Notes: generated by a model from the sequence alone, not told the origin. A stretch of 64,000 nt of DNA from Ananas comosus (GCF_001540865.1 NC_033629.1:6016033-6080032), one strand, 5' to 3'. Shown: positions 33,296-44,794, numbered from the stretch's first letter. Numbers and translations are program-made.

Positions 33296-33984
33296 TATTC
33301 GGCTATTGAAAAATTATTTTGGCCTTATACTACTCTTGTACAAAATTAAGATATTATATTTTACCAACAGAAGTATCGGTAATATGTAAAACCGATCTGG
33401 TAAAATATATGTTATCTAAGCCAGTGTTGAGAGGACGCATCGGAAGGTGGATATTAGCATTATCCGAGTTCTCCCTCAATTATGTTCCGGCAAAAGTTGT
33501 TAAAGGACAAGCAATAGCCGATTTTCTGGTTGATCATCCATGTGTTGAAATTGAAGAGCCGAAACAAAATTTAGTCGGCTGTCAACCTTGGATACTTTAC
33601 TTTAACGGCTCAAGAACAACCGAGTCACCGAGAGCTGGAATAGTTGTACAGTCTCCTGAGGGATATACCTATCATTTTGCTTTTGAATTAGATTTCGGCT
33701 GTTCCAACAATTAAGCCGAATATGAGGCCTTAATAATTGGCCTCGAAATTTTACAAGAATTGAAAGTTAAGTCACTCAAGGTCATCGGTGATTCACAATT
33801 AGTAATGAAACAAGTCAGCGGGGAATACCGATGTGAAAATCAAAACTTGCAAAATTATTTGAGAAAAACAGTAGAATTGCTTTGCAGCTTCGGAGAAGTT
33901 GAATTCGAGCATTTGACAAGAGGAAAAAATGAACAAACGAATGAATTAGCCCAATCGGCTTCAGGATATAGAGAGCCGAAATGA
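33296..33984 (+). pseudogene. RNase H end plus second (archaeal-type) RNase H
   Basis: A one-base deletion in a T run near 33315 shifts the frame. RNase H then finishes with RYYILPTEVSVICKTD, VLRGRIGRWILALSEFSL and KGQAIADFLVDH. A second RNase H begins at about 33586: WILYFNGSRTTESPRAGIVV, AEYEALIIGLEIL, LKVIGDSQLVMKQVSGEY. It keeps a D/N at the first acidic position (YFNGS instead of the usual FDGS), E in AEYEAL and D in IGDSQL, so the first catalytic Asp appears to be replaced by Asn. The TAA at 33712 lies where relatives have Gln. The second RNase H is a marker of the Tat lineage. Confidence 0.85.
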
Positions 33985-35330
33985 GGTCTAATAAAAATAG
34001 AAAGAAGACTATTACCTTCGGTTCATGTTCAAGAACCGATTATTGCCCCCATAGAGGTGAAAGAGGATTGGAGAAAATCCATAATCGAATACTTAGAATA
34101 CCCTAACAAAGAGGTCGACTATAATATTCAAAGAAGAGCACTCGGCTATTGTCTGTTAGATGGACAACTCTACAAGAGAACAGCCGAAGAAATATTATTG
34201 AAATGTTTAGGGCCTGAAGAAGCTCTATTGATGATGGGAGAAACACATAAAGGCTTATGTGGAGCCCATTTAGCAGGAAAAAGATTAAAATGGACAATTC
34301 GGCACTTTGGATATTATTGGCCGACTATGCATCAAGATTGCATAAAATATGCTAAGGGTTGCCAAGATTGTCAATTTCATGGATCAGTACAGAGAGTTCC
34401 TACCTCTGAGATGTATACGATAATTAAACCTTGGCCTTTTTGAGGTTGGGCCATAGATTTAATTGAAGAAATTCACCCGAAATCATCGGCTGGTCACAAG
34501 TTTTTAATAGTGGCCGTTGATTATTTTACTAAGTGGGTAGAAGTAAAACCCGCTCGGTTGGTCACTCAAAAAGAGATTATCGATTTCGTTAAAGACTCCA
34601 TAATTCATCGCTTTGGGATTCCCGAGACAATTATAACCGATCAAGGAACAATGTTCACAGGAGGACAATTCATTCGGCTCATTGAATCTCAGAAGATCAA
34701 GTTACTTCACTCATCACCTTATTATGCTCAAGCCAATGGACAGGCTGAGGCAGCAAATAAGGTGATTATAAATCTTATGAAGCGGCATATCGGAAAACAT
34801 CCAAGGAAATGGAATGAAAAATTATCTGAAGTATTATGGACAAGCCGAACTTCAGTAAAAACAGCGATGGGGATGACACCGTTTCAATTAGTATACGGCC
34901 ACGAGGTCGTGGTACCAGCCGAAATAACAGTCCCTTCTTTAAGAGTGGAAAGGCAAAAATAACTATCGGGTGATGAATATAGTAATTTGATGAAGGAAGA
35001 AATGGAAGTAATACATGAAACTCGGTTGATGGCATTGAATCATTTGCAAGCTTATCAAAGCCGAGTACGCAATGCATATAATAAAAAAGTTAAAGCTAAG
35101 TCATTTACAGTTGGTGACTTGGTTCTTAAGCTTATTTTTCCAATCGGTCGAAAAGATCGAGTATATAGAAATGGTTTCCAAATTGGAAAGGACCATTCAA
35201 ATTAGTAGAATCACAAGGGGAAGCGCATTTTACTTGAAAAAGATAGATAGGTTAGAAAATGAAAAGCCAATCAATGGAAAGTACTTAAAAAATTATTCTC
35301 CATCCATGTGGGAGAATAATCAAAGTTAGA
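33985..35330 (+). pseudogene. Integrase of the Tat-type element
   Basis: Inserts the DNA copy. The zinc-binding HHCC domain is at about 34237-34380 (ETHKGLCGAHLAGKRLK, CIKYAKGCQDCQFHG). The catalytic core follows a TGA at 34441-34443: D in GWAIDLIEEIHP, D in ETIITDQGTMFTGGQF, E in NGQAEAANKVIINLM, then GMTPFQLVYGHEVVVPAEIT. The C-terminal part after the TAA at 34960-34962 reads LMALNHLQAYQSRVRNAYNK, VKAKSFTVGDLVL. A small indel near 35140-35170 breaks the last stretch. All three catalytic acids are present, so inactivity comes only from the stops and shifts. Confidence 0.88.
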
Positions 35331-36320
35331 GTTAAAATATTACAAACCGAATCAAGATAGTAAATCCTTGAGTTGGTTCCATTCGGCTATCAAGTTAGCT
35401 TGGGCAATCTCGGCTGCTTTTCTCCTACGTTTCATTAAGGGATGCATTTTGTAAAGTTGGGTAAGCTTGTCTTGAAGCTTTACTCCTTCATCCTTCTTGG
35501 TCTTCAATTGATCATGCAGGAGGAGCCGACGCTCAGAAGTACGAGCTAGAGTTGATTCGGCTGCAGCTAATTCTTCCTTGAGAGTTAAAATTTGCTGCTG
35601 CAAAGCCAACTCCTGATCTGCTAAAGTTTGGTCTTCCCGGCTCACTTCAGTAATAGAAGCCGCTACCTCAGGTATAGTATTCTTAAAATGATCAACTTGA
35701 TGAAAATGTTGATCAAGGGATAAAAGCTCGGCACTTAAAGATTGTTGCCGAGACAAAAAAGAAGAAAGTTGAGATGATAGAATCTCTACAAAACATTTAC
35801 CAGCAGATGAGATGTCTGACCGATCAGCTAAGTCAAGTAAAAGAGCGCACAGCCGATCAAATTGCTCTGAATTTTGAGCCAAATATGAGAGACATTAACT
35901 ATATAATCGTAGACACTCATCAAATTGTTGTTAAGTGTCTGACGACATCACAATAGTTGATGAGTCATCTTCCTCATTCGAATTGGGGCTCGAAGCTAAC
36001 AGTGCATGAAGAGTGGCAGACAGAGTATCGTCAGGAATAGAAGATGAAGCTCCAGGTGATGAAGCTTCAAGAGTCGAACGACGCACTGGACCTGGCTCTT
36101 CAATATCTTTCTCCAAAGGTACAGTCACATCTTCTTTCTCAATTGTTGCTGAAGATGGATTGGTAGTACTTGTTGGCAGCTCTGTGCTCATTTCTCGAGC
36201 AGTCATTTTTCTCTCCGCCTCTTGCTTTTTCTCGAGGCGAGCATCTCGGCGAACTTGTCCACTGATTTGCATCTTCAAAGAAGAAGCAAAACGGGCTCTT
36301 GAATTGTTTTCAGGAGAAGA

Positions 36321-36393
36321 CTGTTTTATTAAAAGAATAGTAAATGAGCCGAGAAAATAAGACAAGTTAAAATAGCTAATCAAATCAATGTAC
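36321..36393 (-). other. Intron 2 of the antisense gene
   Basis: GAG|GTACATTG ... AATAAAACAG|TCT on the minus strand, 73 bp, AT-rich. The reading frame continues as VPIEIE then SSPENNS. Confidence 0.75.
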
Positions 36394-36654
36394 CTCAATT
36401 TCGATGGGCACATTAGGAACACAGTCTTGTTCTGAGGCATCAGCCGAAGGCGTTTCTTCGGCTCTTTTTTCGAGAGTAGAAGCTAAAGGTGTTTCCTCGG
36501 CTCTTTTCTTTGATACATCAGCCGAAGAAATGCCTTCGGCTTGCTTGGAATGCGGTCTTTTGGCAACCGATTTATGCCATTTCGGAGGTGGTGGAGTGTT
36601 AGTATCGATTGGTCTTTTTTCTGAAGCTAGGACCGATGAAGAAGTTAGGAGTGA

Positions 36655-36734
36655 CTGTATATGAAAATGGATAAAAGAAATTAGTATTAATCATATTAAG
36701 AAAAGAAAGTTAAAATAAAGGTAAAGTTCATTAC
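36655..36734 (-). other. Intron 1 of the antisense gene
   Basis: TCT|GTAATGAAC ... TCATATACAG|TCA on the minus strand, 80 bp, with in-frame TAA codons inside. The flanking frame is open in phase 0. Confidence 0.72.
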
Positions 36735-38329
36735 AGAAGAAGAAGACGGGACATCAGAGGTATGATCAGAAGTCTCCTCTTATTCTTCTTTTGGTGCTGA
36801 TGGGGCGAGGGTATCAGCCGAAACAAATGGATGAATAGTTCTACGGAATGCCCAGGGCAGAGAAAGGTCAAAAATACGATCAGTAAACTGATCCCAAATG
36901 GTAGCATAGCCGGCGAGAGCTACTCCTGTATAATTCGGCCTGAAGCTTACTAACTTGAAGAACCGTCGAAGACGATTCCCCACAGTCGAAATCTTGTCAG
37001 CTTCAGCTATACTTTTAGTAGGAGGTCGAGAGTCGGCCGGGTTGACCGTAAAAAATTTAGACGGGGCCAGAATCGGCTCAACAAATCCAAATTGGTGCGC
37101 CACATACTGAGGGGAATGAACTTCAGTACTTGGTAATAACTTTGAACGCGATTTTAACCCCACATGAAGATCCCTCGAGCCAAATAATTATACCATACTT
37201 CCGAGTACTCGCTGGAGCGAGAAGAGGCTAATTCGCCTTGAATAGCCTCAAACCGGGCAAGAAACCAAGAGGGGCCGGTAAGACGGTCAGCAAAGGGAGA
37301 CCAGGAAATAGCCAAGTTAGGACTCGGCTCATAAAAAGTTTTGAAATAAGTAAGAAAATCAAAAGGTTAACCCGAAGTCATCGGCTATGGATAGCCGAGA
37401 GCTAACCCATAAGAATCAAATTGGGCAACGAAAATCGGGTTAAAAGGAGATTGACATAAAGCAGGAATATAAAACTGCAAAAACATTTGTAAAAACCAGA
37501 AAACGCCGCAACCAGAGCTGATGGCAATACCATCTCCAGAAGGCAGCGTTTTGATGGAATCAAAAATCTCTTTATAAACAAAGGCAAGAAAATAAGACCC
37601 TAGAGCTAATCTATCGCCATTAGACAATCCAACGGCGATTGGGACAAAGTCACGATTGATCTTCTGCGAACGAGTACAGAAGAGATTGTGACATAACCAA
37701 TATAGGAGGAACGCTGTATGTTCCTTTCTAGTGACAGGAGCAGGGGATTCACTAGCAAACTTACGGATAAACTTGGAATAAGCCAAGTCATTGAGGTCTA
37801 AATGATCCTCAAAATCAGATACGCCGTCAGGATTATAAGACATGGAGACAGTAACTCCATAAAGGCGTAAGCCGATAATGGCGGCAACATCAAGAAGAGT
37901 GGGAGTGAGAGGTCCTCTTTTGAAAAGAAAAATATTAGAAGCAGGGGACTAAAAACAGAGAGCAGCAGCTAGAAGAAGGTTATGGGCTATAGGAGGATGC
38001 CGAGATAATTCGATCGCTTCATAAATCCCTACTTCTCGCCAAGAGTCACCAAAGGCGGCTTCTACCCTGTCTAACCAAGCCAAGTATGCCTCTGAGACGC
38101 TTGGCCAGGTTCGAAGACTTTTTCCTGTCGAAGCTGATGAGTATCAAGATTGAAGATGAATGGCTTTTCTTAGGGGAAGACCATCACTAGAAAATGGGGA
38201 ATCAGAAGGGGATGGCTCATCTATAAGAGAAGGACCTAAAATAAATTGAGATGGGTCTAAATCAACGAAAGGTTTAAGTATAGTATAATCTAGAGACGGG
38301 TGAGAAGGAAGAGGTGGAACCAGTGCCAT

Positions 38330-38953
38330 TAGTCAGAAAAGGAAAAGAAAATGAAGAAGAAGCCGGAGGAGGCAAAGAGAAAGCAAAGAAAATGAAGAAA
38401 AAACAGAGAGCGAAAAAGATGAAGCCTGATGACAAAAGGCTATAAAAAAGGAATGAGAAGCTTAGTGGAGAAGAAAAGACTGTCGCGTCGAATCGCCGCA
38501 TTGAAGCGAATTCCGAGGTCGGCTATAATGATGAATAGATGGCAGTAATTAAGATGACCTAATTAATGCCGCATATAAGACAAAAATAGGTGGCGAGATC
38601 AAGGCCGTAGAAGAGGAATGAACGGCTGAAAATAAACCGTACAGAGAATTTGCAATTAATTGAGCAGAGATCGTGCCTTATATTACATCAGCCATTGAGG
38701 CGCAATCGTACAAAGCATTTGAAATCAATTGGGCCGAGAACCACGCCTTGGATCACGCCTATTACCGAAGCGATGGTGGGATTTTAGTAGTAGAAAAAGT
38801 AGACGGTTGAGATAAAGTCGTACAAAGAATTTGAAATTGACGGACGACCAAGATGAGGTCGTGCAGAGAATTTGAAATTGATTGGATAGAGAACCACGCC
38901 TCGGATCACGCCAGCTATCGAAGCGTTACTTCGAAAGCTGCCGAGGGAGCAAT
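38330..38953. other. 3' non-coding region of the Tat-type element
   Basis: Lies between the antisense gene start and the 3' LTR, so it must hold the antisense promoter and the sense polypurine tract (purine-rich 'ccgagggagcaa' at about 38941-38952). It has imperfect direct repeats of 'tcgtacaaag..tttgaaat' and 'gagaaccacgcctyggatcacgcc' (about 38707-38765 and 38857-38925). Confidence 0.55.
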
Positions 38954-39678
38954 TGTTGAGCCAATAAGGCGCGGACATGGTACACCGGTACTCTATTCAG
39001 TTGTATTGATTTGCAGTGCACCAAGAGCACCAGAAGAATATTAAACCGCACGACTTGAGGGAAGTTACAGTAACCGCAAGCAGTTGCAAGCGGTTCCGAT
39101 CGGCTGGAAGTGGTCCGAAATATTAGGAGATAGTGGCCGATTGTGTAAAAGCAATAACTGAGCAAGGGGCGATCTACAAATAGGCCAATAACGCCCTAAA
39201 AAGGGGTCTTTTCCCTGTGAACAAAAGACCGCCTTATTTTTCTCGTAATTTCTTGCATTTTCTAGGAGTAGTCTACTTGTAATTTTCTCTTTCCCGCATT
39301 TACTGTTCTTCCTGGGAGTAGTTTTAAATAGATTAATCGAGTCTGCATGCCATCAGGCACACTTGACCCCTGTACTTCTTATCAGTGAATATAAAGGCAT
39401 TCGACTCTTCTAGCCGATCAATTCATGTGTTCTTTAGCTATTCGGCTCATCGGTCGACTTCAGTTTTTGCTTGGTCCGTACATTCGGCTCTTCCAGCCGA
39501 ACCGAATTTACTGAAGAGGCTTCGAACCCAGCTGATTCGATCCCTCATCAACCGAATCGCTTGATCAATCGAAGGGCGCGAACTTCGAGGGTCAGTACCA
39601 TAAGCCGTTTCCATCCCGATACGCTCCCTGAGGAGGATCGTCGACAAGGACGAGGGTCCGGGAAATCGGCAGCGAACA
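38954..39678 (+). repeat. 3' LTR of the Tat-type element
   Basis: 725 bp, TGTTGAGCC...AGCGAACA, partner of 23133-23859, followed by AGCAG. Its TATA box is mutated. Confidence 0.92.
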
Positions 39679-39742
39679 AGCAGAGTCCGCGTCAGGAACC
39701 GCAGAAGATCCTAAACCTCTTTCTGATTATTATAGAAACTAA

Positions 39743-41622
39743 GATTAGGACGGTTCTGAACCGTCTTCTGATTACTCTAGGAAATAAGATTAGGGCTTCC
39801 TTAGTTCTTTTGTTCTGGCTTTTTGAATTCCATTTTGTGGTTTTGTTAGTTTTGTGGTATGTACAGGCAATGCCAGTATATTTTACAATATATTACTAAG
39901 TGACTTTGCATCTGCCAATTTTATCCCTACTTAACTTCTACTGAATGTTTACTATTCTTATGTAGTAAGTTGCTTGAAGACCTTATCATTTATGCAATAT
40001 TTTTTTATTCTTCTAATGACTCGGCGACTTATATTTTATTGCAGTACAAAAAGGACATGTAAAATATTAAGATTAAAAATTTAAGTGATCAGTGTTACTC
40101 CATAAGCCAAAAAAAAATGAAAGAATTAAAAAAACAGAGAAAGCATATAATAATATATGGTCTACTCATATATGCAGGAACTTCTTCTCATTTTTCTTAA
40201 AATTTGTGTTGCTTCTTTTATTTAATGTCCATACTCTTATTGATTTACTGTGGCGGTGTTCTTCCTAATTTACTATGGAGTGTTATGTCTGTTTGCTTCA
40301 AGTGTCGTGCCTATTGTATTCATTTACTTCTTTACTTATAACTTTTCTTTTCTCTTTTTTTTCCCTTTTAGCCTTCTACGTAGGTGCTGCTTCATTTGCT
40401 GATGCTTTTGTCACTTATTTTGCTTCAAAACCAAGTACATATTCTGGATTTTTTTCTTACGTTATGTCCGTTTAATAGTTATCTACTTTCAGAAAATTCG
40501 TATTGCTTTGGTTGTATACTATGTGCATTTTCCACTTAATTACTCCTCTCTTTGCCTTTCATCCATTGCGGATGAAAAGTGTTTGATACATGTGCTAAAT
40601 TCTTAAGGACCTCTCATTGTTAGTTCATGGGAATGGACGAAAAAATTATAGGCAGCAATATACAAACCTTTGAGCGAGCCCTGGGCTGTCGCCAAAATCG
40701 CCATGTCCGACCTCAGTCCAATCTGAAACATTTTAAAAACACTGTAAAGATAATTTGAACGAACAAATGTTGAGTTATAAAAACATAGTTTGATCACACA
40801 TCTAAACATTTAATACTGCAAAATATTTGACGATTTAGGTAATTTTAAACCACCTAAATATTATGTAGAAACTCCATCAGCAATCTAAAGACTTCCTATT
40901 TAACATGTAAATACTCCCTTCAATCTAAACAACGCATCATGTCTTTTGCTAATTAGTTTAAAGCTCTTAGCACAACGCATCATGCCTAGCAACAAAGAAC
41001 AAAGCATTAGTGTTGTAAATAACCTGGAATCTTATTGCCACTAATTTTTCTAAAGTCATTGGTGATAGATATTTATAGCACAAACAAAATTTTCATCAAT
41101 GTTTTTTATCCAGCTCTAGGAATATTAACCAACAATCAAAATTTTCATTCAAATTCTTTTCAAGAATAAAATGCACATTAGAATCTTTTTCAAGGTAGTA
41201 AGTTTACACCAAATAAAATGTTCCAATATTGCAATTTAAGAACTTAGCCCTCTCCAAAGAGAGTAGCCAGTGTAATCCTCACATTGTAGAGTTAAGACAA
41301 ATTATGAAAACCTATAGAACCATATTTTCATATTCCATGACCCGCCGGCAGATTCAAATCTTTCATCAATGTCAGTTAAACTTACCGGCTTGAGGATCTA
41401 GCATGGCTATTTAACAGGTTTAGCAATGAGCGAAAAGAAACTCTCCTTTAGTTAAGATAAGATGCTAATTATTGCTAATCGTGTGCTTTCGTGTTAGAAT
41501 TTTTGAATTTCTTTGATTACTATAAGGAATTATAAAGTTTCGGCCACGAAGATGACCGATCGGAAGTAACTATAAGCAATTTGTCTTGGTGGCATATTGA
41601 GATAAATAATTGTAACTTCTTG
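39743..41622. other. Non-coding stretch downstream of the interrupted gene
   Basis: About 1.9 kb of AT-rich DNA. Right after the stop is a ~30-bp imperfect direct repeat (ttctgattattatagaaact / ttctgattactctaggaaat). Two small spans look like isolated exons with splice-like borders: about 40371-40475 on plus (after a long pyrimidine run and TTTTAG) and about 40671-40725 on minus (TTTCAG ... CAAAG|GTTTG). Neither could be linked to a gene. Confidence 0.4.
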
Positions 41623-44600
41623 TGTCACACCCCGGGGTCCCTTTTTGATTTAAAAGTAAAGCGGAAGTGCCCAATTTTTTTTTTTTTTTTTTTTGAAAAA
41701 CCCCCGGGGTAAGCCAGATCTGCCACAAATACAGAGAGTCCACTGTTCACACGGACAGAGTCTCCCCTATATTTGCACGGCGCCACAAAAATACAAGATA
41801 CATAAAACAGGATACAACCACTACATATGAATATAGATACATTCATACATTCATACACCATTCACATTCAGATTCATATTCAGAGTTTAACCATAAATCC
41901 ATAACTCAAATCCATAACTATGAGTTTGAAATGTTTCCTACCCGGAAACTCATTTTAAAACACTAAGTCATGAAAACCAAGAAAACCTTTTAAAAACCGT
42001 TTCCCACACGGAAACTTTTTCTTTTTAAAACTCGCTACCACGAGAGGTAGAAACCCATTTTTATTTCACAAAAATCCACAAATCCTTTATTACATTCATG
42101 AAACCATATGAATTCAAAGTAATAATCACTGAACCAAATAATTGTCTAAGTCATTTATTTAAAAGAAACTGAGTTTGAGGATTAACCAAACAACAGGACG
42201 GTGGCTCTACCGATCGCTAAGTACGCTCCTCACGTACCGTCCCACTAGGACCCGCGACGTCACCTGTAAAGGGGGTAGGGGGTGAGTACATGTAAATATG
42301 TCTCCTCTCCCAGTGGGTACCGCAAGCCGATGAGGGCGATGGGTACTCACCCGTCAAGGAGGATAAACAACAATATGGGTAAGTGAAATACAGTAGCAAC
42401 GATAATGAATGAACAGGATGTATAGTGCACAGCTACCGCTACTGTATGTATGCATCAACGAACGACAAGTCCAAAAATACCCAATCTAAAACCTGTGCTC
42501 TATTGGTCCGCACCGCAGACCTCAAGCTGTGCCCTGTTGGTCCGCACCGCAGACCTCAAACTGTGCTCTATTGGTCCGCACCGCAGACCTCAAGCTGCCA
42601 CTCTACCTGCAAATAACCCAAGGTAACCTATGGGCTACGGGTTGGCACCTTCAACCACTTTTCCGAAAAAGAACACCCTCTTGCGGTGCATCAGACCGCT
42701 GGTGTTCGTGAAATGCATACGAGTATCGGGCGATCAATGCTAATATGCTCAATAGCGAACCGTCGGCAACTAGCCGACAATCACCGCCCCCGGGGTGCAC
42801 CAACCAATAGGTCATCAAACTGTAAGGAACACAAGTACCGACCACTCAGGTCAACTAGGATGGAACAACTCAACATCCTTCCAAACGTATGCAAGTATCG
42901 ACCACTCACTATTAACTAAAAAAAATATGCAGAAGGACCGACAGTAGGTGACAGAGATGTCAAGTCATGCATCGGTATAATCCAAAACTAACCGTTGGCC
43001 ACTAGCCGACAATCCTACCCCTGAGGGTATATCGACCGTTTAGGTCATCAAATAGTCTAATTTCACAATGATTATGCAATAAGCTGATCAAATAGGTCAC
43101 AAATACGAGGTACAAAAATGGACCGATCAGGTCGTAGTATGAGATACGAGAATCGATCAACCAGGTCATAGATAACACCTGTAGGTAAATCTGCTATACT
43201 CCTACTCATGATACTAGATATGAAAAACAACCGAGTATAACGGGAACAACATGGGTGTAAGCCTCAACACTATATATGTAGATATGCATGTAGAGTAATA
43301 ACGGGAGAACAAGGGTAAGAAGATGTCACCGAGCGTGCACCACTGTACCGACTTCGGATCGAAGTACCCACCTGTACAAATACGGTGCTGGCCTTCCAAC
43401 TGCGAAGGAAGTAACAACCCGACCTACAAAGGGTCTACCGAGTTAGAATCCAAACCACGAACACAAAACGCTAACTCACAATCCCCACCAACGAACCTAC
43501 GGAAATCGGTTTCCCAAAATCGATTGCCGTAACTCGCCAGAAGTCCCGAAAACCACACCGGGACTCTTTCGGGACCCACAAACTGTCCCAGAACTCATCG
43601 ACTCGTGCTATGAGTCACCCGCTGCCACTAAACACTTATATTCGTGTGACCTGGTAGCAAAAACACTAACTCACATTGAAACTATTATCATCGGATAATC
43701 GTTCCGATCCAGGTTTCCGGAAGTGTCCAATTTGACACCAGAACCCACCGTCGCTTACCCATCATTTCCGGACACTCGAAACGACGCGTGTGATCAGCCA
43801 ACAAGGCTCAACGACATAACAATTTATCACGAGGCACCGTCGGAAGAATTCCCAACCGAAAACGCATTCTGTCGGCGAATTTCGCCGAAAAACGCATCGA
43901 AAATCAATTTTCGATCTCCGAAAAGGCTTGGGTCCTTGAACAACCAGTCCAGAGGTTACCCACTGCACGCACACGTTGCCAACAGCAACCCCAAATTAAA
44001 CAATTGCATAAAAACACTCTTGATTACATAAAATCACATTATTTCATGTGATTTTTGGGGTTTTATGGCCCGACAGCGTAAATCGGAGATCTTTCAGCCA
44101 AGCCGAGACATCCGCTGATAGGTCTTGGCATGCCGGAGGCCATGCTCACACTTCGGAGCACTGCCGGCCACTGTGGCGAGCGTACGAGCGACGCGAACTT
44201 CAGTGAAACAACACGCACAGCGCCTAAATCGCGTCTAACACGCAAACGGGGGCGCCATTGACCCCAACAGAGGTGAGCACGATGTTCAGAACGAAGCAAC
44301 GATCTTCATGCTCACTTTCGAAATTATCAGGGTGTCCTCGGATCGCCGGAAAGGCAACCGGAACACGAAACTGTGCACAAAACAGTGAAATAGAACTCAC
44401 CGAACCATAGGGAGCTCGGGCACGGCCGGCGGCGGGCACACCGGCGGCAGGCAGGTGCAGGTGACGGAAAGAGGCCGGAGCTCGCGTCGGCCGGCGACGG
44501 GATGCGGTGGCTGCGACGGGCAATGGTGCCCTAGCCGCAGGAATCCAGTAGAGAACACAAGCTCATTCCAGCCGGCGGGGAGCTCCGGCAGTGGGGGCGC

Positions 44601-44780
44601 TAGCAGAATCAGGGTGCGGCAGGCCAGGGGGAGTCGGCGCTCACACTTCCCCTCGGCGGAAGGCAGCGGTGGTGGAGCTGGAGCATCCCAAGCCAGCATG
44701 AGTTCGGCTCGGGCTCACAGGGCAGCGGCGGCCACGGCGGCAACCAGGGTCACTCCAGGACGACAGCGACGGGTCGCCAG
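41623..44780 (-). mobile_element. Copy C of the 4.2-kb LTR, 5' truncated
   Basis: It begins TGTCACACCCCGGGG, the exact inverse of copy B's 3' end, and carries the same landmarks in reverse: T tract (about 41676-41694), 'agagtctcccctat' (41758), repeats, hairpin arms (44271-44320) and the GC-rich segment (44400-44770). The ~0.9-1.3 kb that would hold U3 is missing; near 44780-44795 it gives way to another repeat. No primer site lies next to its 41623 end, so it is not a normal 5' LTR. Confidence 0.85.
42498..42598. repeat. 35-bp triplication in copy C
   Basis: Three copies of 'ctctattggtccgcaccgca' plus 'gacctcaarctgt' in a row, present once in copy B's counterpart (about 30510-30545). Confidence 0.8.
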
Positions 44781-44794
44781 TGAAAGTTTTGAGG

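Larger units (their letters stand above)
35352..38329 (-). pseudogene. Antisense gene: plant mobile domain protein with coiled-coil tail
   Basis: Reads against the retrotransposon, upstream of its 3' LTR. The ATG at 38329 is followed by DLDPSQFILGPSL and then the plant mobile domain: SEAYLAWLDRVEAAFGDSW, GIYEAIELSRHPPIAHNLLL, KRGPLTPTLLDVAAIIGL, RKEHTAFLLYWLCHNLF, NRDFVPIAVGLSNGDRLALG. A serine/proline-rich middle (36654-35943) and a coiled coil (35882-35352, LALQQQILTLKEELAAAEST) complete it. Two introns (36734-36655 and 36393-36321) have GT-AG ends, keep phase 0 and contain in-frame stops, so the gene needs splicing from the antisense strand. A third junction near 35870-35940 is likely but not resolved. 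Damage: TGA 38144, TAG 37949-37951 (CF*SPASN, normally W), TAG/TAA near 37385, one frameshift near 37160, TAA near 36779. The function of the plant mobile domain is unsettled; it is linked to silencing factors such as MAIL1 and MAIN. Confidence 0.82.
23133..39678 (+). mobile_element. Ty3/gypsy retrotransposon, Tat lineage, with antisense extra gene
   Basis: Two LTRs (23133-23859, 38954-39678) flanked by AGCAG duplications (23128-23132, 39679-39683). Internal order: primer site, gag, zinc knuckle, protease, RT, RNase H, second RNase H, integrase, then a gene on the opposite strand before the 3' LTR. The second RNase H plus an antisense ORF near the 3' LTR is a known pattern of Tat-lineage elements. 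Without the 4178-bp solo LTR nested at 27294-31471 it is about 12.4 kb. The LTR pair differs at roughly 8% over the first 230 bases I compared, so the insertion is not recent. Several stops and a few frameshifts make it inactive. Confidence 0.92.
22537..39742 (+). pseudogene. dsRNA-binding-like/coiled-coil protein gene interrupted by a 16.5-kb retrotransposon
   Basis: The first part starts at the ATGGCG at 22537 and reads about 80 residues resembling a dsRNA-binding fold (LLHNICEKFSLPPPRYGIIV ... LSENEAARSAI). Near 22765-22790 the frame shifts by one base, by an indel or an unseen splice. It then continues to 23132 as a helical, charged protein (ANYTEKNYFKNLYDSASQKY, LKKEHAILKRFH, LLDERDRILGDW). 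At 23132 the gypsy element begins. Beyond it, from 39684, the same frame continues for 18 further codons to the TAA at 39740-39742. The AGCAG duplication accounts exactly for the junction, so the uninterrupted ancestor had an open frame there. I do not recognise the family with certainty. The dsRNA-binding assignment rests on a weak pattern match. Confidence 0.5.

Noticed and set aside
40603..40809. Protein-coding exon on the minus strand
   Set aside because: A ~55-bp segment has splice-like borders but no partner exons, and the frame through its flanks is AT-rich noise. Mentioned only within the non-coding stretch.
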